Shown here: positions 43,592 to 52,278 of the stretch, in pieces
Numbering within the stretch: the first letter of the stretch is position 1
How the letters are laid out: the number at the start of each line of letters is the position of its first letter
Origin: Ruminococcaceae bacterium YAD3003
GTDB lineage: Bacteria; Bacillota; Clostridia; Saccharofermentanales; Saccharofermentanaceae
Reading direction: 5' to 3'
Assembly: GCA_900107185.1 (NCBI GenBank)
Contig: FNPA01000009.1
Location: 1 to 64,000 of the forward strand
DNA length: 64,000 nt
Translations under genes and position numbers: made by a program
The notes under the pieces: generated by a model
The model's input: the letters and a program-made list of their open reading frames with translations, nothing else
What the model was told of the DNA's origin: nothing
The model's database searches: none

Positions 43592-43684
43592 TGGCGGAGA
43601 AGGAGAGATTCGAACCCTCGAAACCCTTTTGGGGTTTACACGATTTCCAGTCGTGCGCCCTCGACCAGGCTAGGCGACTTCTCC
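43592..43684 (-). tRNA. tRNA-Ser(GGA)
   Basis: On the minus strand the gene begins GGAGAAGTCGCCTAGCCTGG and ends TTCTCCGCCA with encoded CCA. The anticodon loop is CTGGAAA, giving GGA, and the long variable arm (AACCCC..GGGGTT) is that of a class II tRNA. Its last 23 bases are duplicated at 33812-33834, so it is the integration target and is regenerated intact. An element-derived hairpin (AACCTGGAAG..CTTTCAGGTT then TTTTT, about 43548-43584) now serves as its terminator. Confidence 0.96.
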
Positions 43685-43824
43685 GTGTTCCTTACTATAA
43701 GGACTAAAATGCTCAATGATTGTATAATCTTTGAGTTCAGTTGTCAACATAAACAGGCGCCCGTGGCCTGCCCTGTTTATTGTCAACCAACAGTTACTGT
43801 GTTATACTTCATAGGCTTTGACTT

Positions 43825-43900
43825 GCCCCCATAGCTCAGTCGGTAGAGCGCATCCATGGTAAGGATGAGGTCTCCGGTTCAAGTCCGGATAGGGGCTCCA
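43825..43900 (+). tRNA. tRNA-Thr(GGT)
   Basis: A 76-base cloverleaf: acceptor GCCCCCA pairing with TAGGGGC, D-arm AGCTCAGTCGGTAGAGC, anticodon arm CATCC-ATGGTAA-GGATG with anticodon GGT, T-arm CCGGTTCAAGTCCGG, and encoded CCA. Confidence 0.95.
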
Positions 43901-43906
43901 AATAAA

Positions 43907-43930
43907 AAGGCTGTCTGTAAGGACAGCTTT
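43907..43930. terminator. Terminator shared by tRNA-Thr and azlCD
   Basis: AAAGGCTGTC, TGTAA and GGACAGCTTT form a hairpin with a T run on both strands (TTTTTTTATTT on plus, TTTTTATTTGG on minus). It separates tRNA-Thr from the convergent transporter gene. Confidence 0.85.
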
Positions 43931-43937
43931 TTTTATT

Positions 43938-45101
43938 TCAGATATACATTACTATGACTCCGGTGACGAGCGACGCAACGCATGCGCCGATCGCAACAGT
44001 CAGGAGCGACTTTTCAAAAAAGCCCAAAACAAGTGACACGATGAATCCGACAAGAGCGGAGATATAAGAACCCGTCGCATAGAGGATTGCAGGGAACGTC
44101 ATCGCAGACAGGACCGTATATGGGATGTAATCGAAGAATGCTTTGACAGAAGGCCTTTCGAGCTTTTTACGGAACAATACGAAAGGAATCATGCGCACGA
44201 GATAAGTCGTGAGTGCCATGACCAAAAGAAGCGGGATAAAGACTTTGTTGTCGAGTTTTCCGGCTGAAACATCAGCAGCTACGGAAGAAGCCTGCTCTTT
44301 GTGGACCGGTGCCATAAAAACCATGATTACTATAAGGAATATGCCTGCGAGGATCGCTGTTACCGTACCGGCCTTCCCTGCCACCTGCTTTCTCAAGAAA
44401 ACAACGATGAGTGCGGATACGACTGCTGCAATGATTATCGCAAAGCCGCCCGATACGTTCTCCGCCAGAACGGGCGTGAAAAAGAAAACACAGGATATTA
44501 TGCAGGAGATGAGAGAACCGGTCATGATGACCTTGTCATGCTTTGCCTTTGGCAAAACGATGGATACGAACATTCCGTAGATGCCGATTGCGAGTGCGTT
44601 AGTGAGGAAATCAGGGAAAACGCGTCCAAGGATCGCACCGATCGTCGTTCCTGCGACCCATCCGATTACGGGAAGGATCGTAAGACCAAAGAAGTATCTC
44701 GCGCCGAATTCGTATTTCTTACTGACCGCAACTCCAAATATCTCATCGGTAATTGCAAATGACAGAAGGATTCGAAGGAGCGGGGTCATGGTCTTGTCGG
44801 CCTTCTGCGACAGAGCGATTCCCATGAGTGAATATCTGAGATTGATCACTATCTGCGAGATGATCATAGCGATAATGCCGCCTCCGGCCGTCATGATGCC
44901 GAGGCCTGCTACCTGGCCTGCCGAAGTAATGTTGAAGAGCGATATGAGGCTGGCCTGCAGCCATGAGAGACCCCTTGAAACTGCCAGAATACCAAAAGTG
45001 AAAGATACCGACAGATAACCTAAACCAATGGGGAGACCGTCCTTGACGCCCTCCCCTAATGTGTATCCTTTAAACTGTTGTGTCTCGGATGAATCAGGCA
45101 T
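43938..45101 (-). CDS. azlCD: AzlC-AzlD fusion, branched-chain amino acid exporter
   Basis: 387 residues. Residues about 8-230 are AzlC (GLPIGLGYLSVSFTFGILAV, then FGARYFFGL and IGAILGRVFPDFL). A few membrane segments connect to an AzlD domain at about 285-387 (ALTTYLVRMIPFVLF, then FFDYIPYTVLSAMTFPAILY). In most bacteria these are two small genes; here they are one polypeptide, which fixes subunit ratio. The complex exports valine, leucine, isoleucine or analogues. Its start overlaps the lipoprotein stop by 8 bases, so the two are coupled. Confidence 0.88.
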   Translation of the reverse strand: MPDSSETQQFKGYTLGEGVKDGLPIGLGYLSVSFTFGILAVSRGLSWLQASLISLFNITSAGQVAGLGIMTAGGGIIAMIISQIVINLRYSLMGIALSQKADKTMTPLLRILLSFAITDEIFGVAVSKKYEFGARYFFGLTILPVIGWVAGTTIGAILGRVFPDFLTNALAIGIYGMFVSIVLPKAKHDKVIMTGSLISCIISCVFFFTPVLAENVSGGFAIIIAAVVSALIVVFLRKQVAGKAGTVTAILAGIFLIVIMVFMAPVHKEQASSVAADVSAGKLDNKVFIPLLLVMALTTYLVRMIPFVLFRKKLERPSVKAFFDYIPYTVLSAMTFPAILYATGSYISALVGFIVSLVLGFFEKSLLTVAIGACVASLVTGVIVMYI

Positions 45102-45678
45102 AGATTGCTCTTATCTCATCGAAAGAAAAATACAGGTCATTGGTCTTCTTGAAATCATCAACCGTAGGATCGTTAAGATCGATCATCTTCGTCACAGTTT
45201 CTGCGGCTCCATCGACCTTATATAGACTGCCGTCTATGATATAAAACTTCTCGACAGGATCGAAGTTTCCATCGGAATAAACCGTCGTACGAGCAATAAA
45301 TACAGCATCTCCGAGGTTAAAATACTCATCGATCTGGATGCCGTTATCGAGCGTCTTCTCCATCTGGAGCGACTCATATTTTCCGTCAGGTGAAATGGTG
45401 TATGTGCATTCAGCTGCAACGCCGTTAAAAGTTTTACCTGAAACCTTCTTCTGTGTTGCTTCTGCTACGTGCTCTCTCATGTACTCGTTAATTCCGAAGT
45501 TATAATCACGGAGTCTCGCATCAATAGCTGCAAATGACATTGGGTCAAGTGTTGTCTGGACAACTGTTGCGTTATCAGAACTCTCTGTGAGTTTCTCATT
45601 GCATCCCGTACCTGCGAAAACGAGCGCAGCCGAAAGAACAGATGCAATTACCATATTCCTAAATCCCTTGTTGATCAT
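45094..45678 (-). CDS. Lipoprotein of unknown function
   Basis: 194 residues with a lipoprotein signal ending VFAGTGC (cysteine about 26). The mature part has a short acidic linker and a beta-rich domain with ECTYTISPDGKYESLQMEKT and SLYKVDG, the look of a small lipid-or-ligand-binding barrel. It overlaps azlCD by 8 bases and shares a divergent promoter region (45679-45829) with another lipoprotein gene. Family not recognised. Confidence 0.75.
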   Translation of the reverse strand: MINKGFRNMVIASVLSAALVFAGTGCNEKLTESSDNATVVQTTLDPMSFAAIDARLRDYNFGINEYMREHVAEATQKKVSGKTFNGVAAECTYTISPDGKYESLQMEKTLDNGIQIDEYFNLGDAVFIARTTVYSDGNFDPVEKFYIIDGSLYKVDGAAETVTKMIDLNDPTVDDFKKTNDLYFSFDEIRAIYA

Positions 45679-45829
45679 AAAAATACTCCCTTAATTAAGC
45701 GTATCTTTGACTCTTTGCCGATAGATTATAGCACACGGGCGTTTTTCTTTCTCTATTATCCATATTTTAAACAAACATGTTTTATGTTATATTCTCCTTG
45801 CTTTGGAATTAAGAAAGGACAGGTTATAT

Positions 45830-46414
45830 ATGAAGACTACAAAGTTAACAATGACCGGCGCTCTTGTTCTTACGGCAGCAACACTTTTTTCAGGTTGCGC
45901 AGGAATAACACACGAGCCCAAGGTAGATGTCGCTTCACTCAAGGACATAACAGAGACAGAATTTTTCGCAGCATTGGATAAGGTAGGCGTTTCCGAGTCT
46001 GATGCAGACGTAATGGAAGACACCAGCTTCTCATTCAACGGTAATGACAGAGATTTCGATGTTGAATACAACATTGATGCAGTTTCTGAAGTCGGCAACT
46101 ATTACAGCTACACACGCTGCGTTGACGAAGCAACAGCAAAGGATCTTTTCGATTACTACTTTGACGATTACGATCACATCCTTGATGACAAGGACTTCTC
46201 CGGCATCAAGAGCTATGAGGTTGGCACAAACACAGCATATCTCCTCATCGACGGCAGATATGACGATAAGATCAACAACACATACACACCTTATCACGAT
46301 GCAATCTTCCTCAAGGGCAACATGGTAGTCATCGTTACAGCAGCTGATTACGATGTTTCAATCGAGAAGGAAGTTAACACATTCCTCGATGCTCTGGGTT
46401 ATCCCCATCCTTAA
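45830..46414 (+). CDS. Lipoprotein of unknown function
   Basis: 194 residues from the ATG at 45830, which has AAAGGACAG about 10 bases upstream; an earlier in-frame start at 45803 is not needed. The signal ends TLFSGC (cysteine about 22). The mature domain is acidic and repetitive in Asp and Tyr (CVDEATAKDLFDYYFDDYDH). It is divergent from the lipoprotein-azlCD pair and has a strong terminator. No family recognised. Confidence 0.75.
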   Translation: MKTTKLTMTGALVLTAATLFSGCAGITHEPKVDVASLKDITETEFFAALDKVGVSESDADVMEDTSFSFNGNDRDFDVEYNIDAVSEVGNYYSYTRCVDEATAKDLFDYYFDDYDHILDDKDFSGIKSYEVGTNTAYLLIDGRYDDKINNTYTPYHDAIFLKGNMVVIVTAADYDVSIEKEVNTFLDALGYPHP

Positions 46415-46438
46415 GGAATCGCAAAACTGATCATTCAG

Positions 46439-46465
46439 CCCCCGGATTCGTTCCGGGGGTTTTTT
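46439..46465 (+). terminator. Terminator of plus-strand lipoprotein gene
   Basis: CCCCCGGA, TTCG and TTCCGGGGG are followed by TTTTTTATT, 24 bases after the stop codon. Confidence 0.95.
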
Positions 46466-46466
46466 A

Positions 46467-46770
46467 TTGGGTGGTTTTCGAGGGGCAGGATGTTGATAAC
46501 AACGTGGCTGGGTTGGGTGGTTTTCGCGAGGGTAATACTGCTCTCACCACTGCGGTTGTTATTGGGTGGCTTTCGAGGGGGCAAAACATTGCTCTCACCA
46601 CGACTGTTTTGTTGGGTGGCTTTCGCGAGGATAATACTGCTTTCACCGTGGCTGGCAGAATCCTGGCGTAAAAACGCTCGAAAACGCCAAGAAAAACGCC
46701 ATTCTTGGCAAATTGGCGTAAATCCTGGCGTAATTCAGCCCAAATACGCCAAGAAAAACGCCAACCATAA
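46467..46770. repeat. Intergenic double array: GGGTGG(T/C)TTTCG units and TGGCGT/ACGCCA words
   Basis: TTGGGTGG(T/C)TTTCG begins at 46467, 46513, 46562 and 46612, giving four units of 46-50 bases; they share inner words such as TACTGCTCTCACCAC. Then, from about 46665 to 46765, TGGCGT and its complement ACGCCA (often ACGCCAAGAAAAACGCCA) occur eight or so times in both orientations. The whole lies between two convergent genes and their terminators. No gene is supported. Confidence 0.75.
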
Positions 46771-46773
46771 AAA

Positions 46774-46801
46774 AGAGGTTGCCCACGAAGGAGCAACCTC
46801 T
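46774..46801 (-). terminator. Terminator of zinc-ribbon membrane protein gene
   Basis: On the minus strand AGAGGTTG, a 12-base loop and CAACCTCT are followed by TTTTTTATGG, 24 bases after the stop codon at 46825. Confidence 0.9.
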
Positions 46802-46824
46802 CGAAAACTAGTATGTTCAGTTAA

Positions 46825-47820
46825 TTACTTAACTTCTGCGTAAGCAACAACGTAAGGCTTCTTGAAGCTGTCATCAGCAGCTACGATTACAACGTAGTAG
46901 CCCTTTGTGATCTTCTTGGAGCAGTCTACATTGTAGAAAGCTGTACCGTCACCGTATTCTTCAGGTGCGATAGTATCTTCGAAGATAGGCTTGGACAATT
47001 CATCCTTATCGAATTCCTTATCCTTGCTGTAATAGTAAGCATAATAGACTTCGTCTTCAGCATCCTCGTTAACTTCGATAGAGAAAGCGAGTGTATCTGT
47101 ATCTGTGTTGTAGGTGCCTTCCTTATCCATTGTGCCGTCGTAGTCCCACCATCTTGCCTCTTCAATGTAGTCATTGAAATCTTCGTCATAGATAGTGTAC
47201 TTCTTGCCTGAATCAACCTTATCCATCTTCTCGATACGGTCGAGAACAGTGCCGCCGAAGCCGCCACCAAGAACTACAGCAACGCCGATACCGATAAGAG
47301 CCAGAGCAACAACGCCGATTGCAACGAAGAGAATAATAAGACCTGTCTTACCGCCCTTCTTCTTGGGAGCTGCCTCAGTTGCGGGTGTAGCTGCAGATGC
47401 ATCGAGAGGACCTGAAGGCGCCTCGAAAGGTGCAGGTTCAGCAACGGGTGCTGCTGCAACAGGAGCTGCCACAGGTGCGGCCTCTACAGGTGCAGGTGCT
47501 ACGGGTTCAGCAACAGGCTCAGCCACAGGAGCTGCCTCTGCTACAGGTTCAGCAACGGGTTCAGCTACGGGAGCTGCCTCTACTGCAGGTTCAGCAACGG
47601 GTTCAGCAACGGGTTCAGCAACAGGCTCAGCCACAGGAGCTGCCTCTACTGCAGGTTCAGCAACAGGCTCAGCTACGGGAGCTGCCTCAGCTACGGGTTC
47701 TGCAACAGGTGCTGCTTCAGGAGCAGGAGCTGCAGCGATATTTAACTTGGCACCGCAATTAGCGCAGAAAGCTGCTGTATCTTTTACGGCACTGCCACAG
47801 TTAGTACAAAACTTAGCCAT
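46825..47820 (-). CDS. Zinc-ribbon membrane protein with AEPV repeats
   Basis: 331 residues. The N-terminal double zinc ribbon is CTNCGSAV and CANCGAKL (residues 5-25). About 33-150 is a low-complexity stretch made of repeated AAPVAEPVAEP-type units, whose DNA repeats make spurious long frames on the other strand. A single membrane segment (about 156-180) is preceded by PKKKGG. The C-terminal domain of about 145 residues is acidic and lies outside the membrane. The layout, zinc ribbon inside and domain outside, is common in Firmicute zinc_ribbon_2 proteins of unknown role. A good AGGAGG-like site (GGAGGGT) precedes the start. Confidence 0.8.
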   Translation of the reverse strand: MAKFCTNCGSAVKDTAAFCANCGAKLNIAAAPAPEAAPVAEPVAEAAPVAEPVAEPAVEAAPVAEPVAEPVAEPVAEPAVEAAPVAEPVAEPVAEAAPVAEPVAEPVAPAPVEAAPVAAPVAAAPVAEPAPFEAPSGPLDASAATPATEAAPKKKGGKTGLIILFVAIGVVALALIGIGVAVVLGGGFGGTVLDRIEKMDKVDSGKKYTIYDEDFNDYIEEARWWDYDGTMDKEGTYNTDTDTLAFSIEVNEDAEDEVYYAYYYSKDKEFDKDELSKPIFEDTIAPEEYGDGTAFYNVDCSKKITKGYYVVIVAADDSFKKPYVVAYAEVK

Positions 47821-47882
47821 TTTTCTACCCTCCTATATTTTTTAACTTATAAATAATATCACAATACAGGAACACTTGCTTG

Positions 47883-47912
47883 AAAAAATACGGCAGAGCG
47901 CCAGCCCTGCCG
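47883..47912 (-). terminator. Terminator of the shikimate operon
   Basis: On the minus strand CGGCAGGGC, TGGC and GCTCTGCCG are followed by TATTTTTTC, about 28 bases after the aroQ stop. Confidence 0.92.
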
Positions 47913-47940
47913 TGAATATTTCTCGTTATTTCGTCTGTAA

Positions 47941-48375
47941 TCAGTTTACGCCGTCTGCGAGGAAGTCGATTGCTTTCAAATATCCGTCGAATCCTTCACC
48001 AATAATGGTTCTGGTTGCGTAATAGGATACATACGAGAGCTGGCGGAAAGATTCGCGCTCATCGACATGCGAAATGTGGACTTCGACAGTCGGTATTGAA
48101 ACTGCTTTGAGAGCGTCAAGGATCGCAACGGAAGTGTGCGTATATGCGCCCGGATTAATGACGATTCCGTCAACCTTATCGAAATAAGCCTGCTGGATGT
48201 AATCGACCAGGTCGCCTTCGTGATTGCTCTGGAGGCAGTTTACTTCAATGCCCTTCTCAGCGCAGTGTTTTTCAATAAGTGCAACGAGATCCTTATATGT
48301 TGAGGTGCCATAAATGTCCGGCTCTCTGATGCCGAGCATGTTGAGATTGGGGCCGTTAAGTACAAGTATCTTCAT
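47941..48375 (-). CDS. aroQ: 3-dehydroquinate dehydratase, type II
   Basis: 144 residues, the usual length of the dodecameric type II enzyme. [20 protein letters not shown] carries the conserved Asn and the flexible-lid Arg-Tyr region, [17 protein letters not shown] the substrate-binding Asn and catalytic-loop residues, and [15 protein letters not shown] the catalytic histidine. It removes water from 3-dehydroquinate (third step of the shikimate pathway). Last gene of the aromatic operon, one base after the fusion gene. Confidence 0.96.
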   Translation of the reverse strand: MKILVLNGPNLNMLGIREPDIYGTSTYKDLVALIEKHCAEKGIEVNCLQSNHEGDLVDYIQQAYFDKVDGIVINPGAYTHTSVAILDALKAVSIPTVEVHISHVDERESFRQLSYVSYYATRTIIGEGFDGYLKAIDFLADGVN

Positions 48376-48376
48376 A

Positions 48377-49927
48377 TTATTTCAGCTCTCCCAGGATGTC
48401 TGCGACCGCCTTGTCGTAGAAGTCCTGCTTTTCTTCGAATCTGTCGTAGAAGAAACGGTAATCGCACCATGTCTCATACTTGTCCTTGCGCTGAGAATAG
48501 AGCTTCTCAACGCCGTGGAGTTGTGAGATCGGTCTGTTCTTATCGGTAAGAGCAGTGAGAGGTCGCTCTAAATAGAAAACGTTGGAATTGCAGCGCACAA
48601 AGAACTTATTGACGTCGCGTGTTACAATGCCGCCTCCGCATGAGATAACGAGTCCGCTCTGAGGCAGGAATTCTGCTGCTATCTCGCACTCCATCTCGCG
48701 GAAAGCATCTTCGCCCGGACCTGACAGAACTTCTGCAGGTGTCTGTCCGAATTTCTCAGCGAAAGCAATGTCGAGGTCGACCAATGTGCGGCCTGTTTCT
48801 TTCGCGATGTTCCTGGCAAGGAGAGACTTACCCGAACCGGGCATGCCGATGATGGTGATATTCTTCATGCGGTTCTCAAGGATTCTGATGACCTTCTCGA
48901 TCGCCTCTTCTGCCTCTGAAGGAATGCTCTTGTCAGGGTTGCCGAGTGCAGATGCGCCTTCGATGTCACCTGCAAAAATACGTGATGACTTATATGCCTG
49001 TGCAACAAGCATTGCGAGGCCGCCGCAGGTCTTGAGGCCGAGTTCTTCGGCATCCTGCAGGAATCTGGTTCTTGAAGGGTTATAGACTACGTCTGCACAA
49101 GCCTCAAGTGAAGAGAACTTTGTGAGGTCCAACAGTCTGTTATCTACCTTCGGGAACATACCGACAGGGGTGCAGTTTACGATGACCTGAGCGTCAGATG
49201 CCTTCTCGTAAACATTTGAATAATTGATCTCTGTCTCGAGGTCGCATGCGTAAGTTTCTGCTGCACCAAGAGTCTTGAGCGCGTAGAAGACTGCAGATGC
49301 TGCGCCGCCCGTACCAAGAACGAGCACCTTTTTGCCTGTAACGGAAATACCCTTTCTGTGGAGCATGTAGATGAATCCGAAATAGTCGGTGTTCCAGCCC
49401 TTTACCTTGCCGTCTTCGAAAAGGACGGTATTAACACTGCCTGTTGTGCTCGAAGCATCGTCAACTTCATCGCACATTGCGCATGCATTTTTCTTGTAGG
49501 GGATGGTAACGTTGAAGCCCTTGAAAACACCGCTCTTGAAGAGTTCTTCCAACTCCTCGGGTTCACGTTCGATTACTGAATATGAATATGAGGGATCGAA
49601 AAGATTATGGATCTCAGGTGAGTATGTGTGGGCAAGAGTTCTGCCCAAAACGCCGAACGCAGGTTTATTCTGGTGAACCTTGGAGATGTCCATGAGAGTC
49701 TTCATGAGGTCCTTAACATAAGGCTTACTCTCAAATCCGGCAATCTCTTCCAGGGCCTTGATCTTCTCCGCTTCTCTTGCAGGATCGTAGGTCTGGAGAC
49801 CCTTCGATCTTTTGTAGTTGCCGATTTCCCTGCTCGTCGCAACTCTTGCTTCCAGCAAATCGAGAATATCGCTGTCGATCTGGTCCAGCTTATCTCTGAG
49901 GTCCTTAAGTTCCAATCTCTCACTCAT
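48377..49927 (-). CDS. aroE-aroK: Trifunctional chorismate mutase - shikimate dehydrogenase - shikimate kinase
   Basis: 516 residues in three parts. Residues 1-90 are an AroQ-class chorismate mutase ([20 protein letters not shown], then [12 protein letters not shown]). About 93-345 are shikimate dehydrogenase AroE ([19 protein letters not shown], then FNVTIPYK with the catalytic lysine, and [15 protein letters not shown] for NADP). About 352-516 are shikimate kinase AroK with Walker [20 protein letters not shown] and SCGGGIV. One chain thus does pathway steps 4 and 5 and the first step after chorismate. I know two-domain versions; the triple order is unusual. It lies 15 bases after aroC in the operon. 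Confidence 0.93.
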   Translation of the reverse strand: MSERLELKDLRDKLDQIDSDILDLLEARVATSREIGNYKRSKGLQTYDPAREAEKIKALEEIAGFESKPYVKDLMKTLMDISKVHQNKPAFGVLGRTLAHTYSPEIHNLFDPSYSYSVIEREPEELEELFKSGVFKGFNVTIPYKKNACAMCDEVDDASSTTGSVNTVLFEDGKVKGWNTDYFGFIYMLHRKGISVTGKKVLVLGTGGAASAVFYALKTLGAAETYACDLETEINYSNVYEKASDAQVIVNCTPVGMFPKVDNRLLDLTKFSSLEACADVVYNPSRTRFLQDAEELGLKTCGGLAMLVAQAYKSSRIFAGDIEGASALGNPDKSIPSEAEEAIEKVIRILENRMKNITIIGMPGSGKSLLARNIAKETGRTLVDLDIAFAEKFGQTPAEVLSGPGEDAFREMECEIAAEFLPQSGLVISCGGGIVTRDVNKFFVRCNSNVFYLERPLTALTDKNRPISQLHGVEKLYSQRKDKYETWCDYRFFYDRFEEKQDFYDKAVADILGELK

Positions 49928-49942
49928 GGGATCTTACCTCCG

Positions 49943-51034
49943 TTACATTGATACAAGCAGCAGATCGTAGAGAGCGATAGCTGCAGCGGCTTCAACAACA
50001 GGAACGGCGCGCGGTGCAACGCACGGATCATGCCTGCCTTCAATATTGATCGTAGTATTTTTATGTGCAGCCAAATCGACTGTCTCCTGTGATCTGGAGA
50101 TAGACGGTGTTGGCTTTAATGCAACATCGAAAACAATCGGCGCAACATCACCAAGGCTTATTCCGCCCTGGATTCCGCCGCTGTGATTTGTCTTAAGTGT
50201 AAGGTTGCCGTCATCGTCGAAAACGAACGAATCGTTGTTCTCAGAACCCTTGAGGTCCGAACCTTCAAAACCGTTTCCGAACTCGACGCCCTTAACTGCA
50301 GGAATCGCATAAAGAATCTGCGCGAGCTTTGCCTCGATACCATCGAAGATCGGTCCTCCGATTCCTTCCGGATATCCGTAAACAACGCACTCGATAACGC
50401 CTCCGACAGAGTCGCCTTCCATACGCGCTTCCTCGATCTTCGCCTTCATCTCTTCGCCCTTTGCATCGTCTACAACAGGAAACTCCTTGTCCTCGACAAC
50501 TGCCAGAGCATTTCTGAAAGAATCGTCGTTAACGCCGTGGTTGAAATAAGAATCGTCACTTACGCCTGCAACCTTTTTGAGGTGCGCACTGATCTGGATA
50601 CCTCTTTTATTGAGTTCCTGCAGCGCGATAGAACCTGCAATGCAGAGCGGTGCGGTCATTCTTCCGGAGAAGATTCCGCCGCCTGATTTGGATGCTTCGT
50701 CACCGTAGAGAAGTCTTGCCGCATAGTCAGCATGTGACGGTCTCGGGCAGTTGATTATCGAAGCATAATCCTTGGGTTTTGTATTTGTGTTAATGATGTA
50801 ACCGTGGAGCATTGCGCCGTTACGCTCGAAAATAACCTCGTCGGCTTCCTTTCGAGGGGTTGACCATGCATTCTTACCGGGCGCACGTCTGGCCATAAAA
50901 GCAGCTGTCTTCGCTGCATCGGGAGTAACATCTTCAGGAAGTCCGTTGATATATACACCGATTGCTTCGCTGTGTGACTCACCGTAGATCATTATGTCCA
51001 GGGCATCTCCCTGGTATGTGCTGCTGGTACTCAT
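49943..51034 (-). CDS. aroC: Chorismate synthase
   Basis: 363 residues. YGESHSEAIGVYINGLP is the N-terminal signature, RPSHADYAARLLYG and SGGGIFSGRMTAPLCIAGSI follow the FMN-site pattern, and the C-terminal INIEGRHDPCVAPRAVPV is the third family signature. It converts EPSP to chorismate using reduced FMN (seventh step). It starts 2 bases after the aroA stop region, in the compact operon. Confidence 0.96.
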   Translation of the reverse strand: MSTSSTYQGDALDIMIYGESHSEAIGVYINGLPEDVTPDAAKTAAFMARRAPGKNAWSTPRKEADEVIFERNGAMLHGYIINTNTKPKDYASIINCPRPSHADYAARLLYGDEASKSGGGIFSGRMTAPLCIAGSIALQELNKRGIQISAHLKKVAGVSDDSYFNHGVNDDSFRNALAVVEDKEFPVVDDAKGEEMKAKIEEARMEGDSVGGVIECVVYGYPEGIGGPIFDGIEAKLAQILYAIPAVKGVEFGNGFEGSDLKGSENNDSFVFDDDGNLTLKTNHSGGIQGGISLGDVAPIVFDVALKPTPSISRSQETVDLAAHKNTTINIEGRHDPCVAPRAVPVVEAAAAIALYDLLLVSM

Positions 51035-51036
51035 AA

Positions 51037-52278
51037 TCAGGTCATCTCCTCCAGTAAAACTCTCCTGAATTCAGGAAAGGATTTATTGAGGCAATCGATA
51101 TCATCTAATTCTATATCCCTGCCCGTGGCTGCGGCGCACAATACTGCCGCCATAGCCATTCTGTGATCGCCCGAAGAAGTAAGACTGATATCTTCAGGCA
51201 CTTTATTTCTATCTATATATTCTATCGTAATTTGGTCTTCTTCGAGCGTGACTTTTCCGCCTAATGCAGTGAGCATCTCGGTGATCGCCTTCGCCCTGTC
51301 GGACTCTTTAATACGAAGTCTCTTAATTCCTTTTAAAGTTGTCTGGTAAGCTCTGAACGCACCGACAACAGCCATGTACGGAACGATGTCGGGAATGTCG
51401 CTGCAGTCCATCTCAAGAATCTTTCTTACCGGATTAATGAGGCTGTCCTGCACGAAAACAGTGCTGCCCTCAGTGAGAAAAGTTGTGCCCGCCAGTTTCA
51501 GGAAATGCATGATCTCCCTGTCACCCTGGACAGATTCCATATTAAGACCTGTGACCTTGATTGAGCCGCCTCTAATAAGGCTGCCGAGGCAGAGCAAAAA
51601 TGCTCCGTTGCTCCAGTCACCTTCAACTTCAAATTCACCTGAAGGAACTGCATTTGCAGTTTTAGCAGGAACTTTAAACGTGTCACCTTCTCTTACAATG
51701 CTGATACCGTATTTTGCGAGAGCAGCAATCGTGAGTTCGATGTAATGGACAGATGCAATTCCGCCTGTGACTTCGATCGTTGATCCCTTATCGAAAGTAG
51801 CCAGCGCCATGAGCAGTCCGGAGATATACTGCGAAGAAACACTGCCGTCAATGACATATCGACCTGCGTCAATATTTCCTGTAACCGTTATTTCATTTGC
51901 TTCTGTGTCTTTGGTAATGACAACGCCAAAAGGCTTGAGGCATTCTTCTAATTCTGCGATAGGTCTCTCGATCAATCTTCCGCGTGTTTTGAAAACGAGC
52001 TTCTCTGTCTCAGAAGACTTCACCGCGAGTGCAACGGGGATCATGAACCTTAAGGTTGAACCGCTCTCGTTGCAGTTTAAGACTATCTCTTTTTCATTGC
52101 CTTCAAGTGCACGAAGGCATGATTTGGTAGCTCTGATATCATCGTTATCCTCAGGCGAGTCGTTCAGAAAATCCCCACGCGCACCAAGAATAAAGTTAAC
52201 TATAAGTTCCCTGTGATATACGGACTTTGAAGGCGGTGCCTTAACGTCCAGATTTAACTGTCTGCAAGAAATTCTCAT
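51037..52278 (-). CDS. aroA: 5-enolpyruvylshikimate-3-phosphate synthase
   Basis: 413 residues. Visible are the N-terminal APPSKSVYHRELI, NCNESGSTLRFMIPVAL (the phosphoenolpyruvate-site loop), RLRIKESDRAKAITEML and the C-terminal DHRMAMAAVLCAA. The N-terminal loop SGSTLRF corresponds to the GNAGTAxR loop of class I enzymes but reads differently, like several Clostridial variants. It condenses shikimate-3-phosphate with PEP (sixth step). It overlaps aroB by 4 bases. Confidence 0.94.
   Translation of the reverse strand: MRISCRQLNLDVKAPPSKSVYHRELIVNFILGARGDFLNDSPEDNDDIRATKSCLRALEGNEKEIVLNCNESGSTLRFMIPVALAVKSSETEKLVFKTRGRLIERPIAELEECLKPFGVVITKDTEANEITVTGNIDAGRYVIDGSVSSQYISGLLMALATFDKGSTIEVTGGIASVHYIELTIAALAKYGISIVREGDTFKVPAKTANAVPSGEFEVEGDWSNGAFLLCLGSLIRGGSIKVTGLNMESVQGDREIMHFLKLAGTTFLTEGSTVFVQDSLINPVRKILEMDCSDIPDIVPYMAVVGAFRAYQTTLKGIKRLRIKESDRAKAITEMLTALGGKVTLEEDQITIEYIDRNKVPEDISLTSSGDHRMAMAAVLCAAATGRDIELDDIDCLNKSFPEFRRVLLEEMT

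Noticed and set aside
47195-47845. Long Ala/Thr/Gly-rich plus-strand frame
   Set aside because: It is the opposite strand of the AEPV repeats in the zinc-ribbon protein gene.
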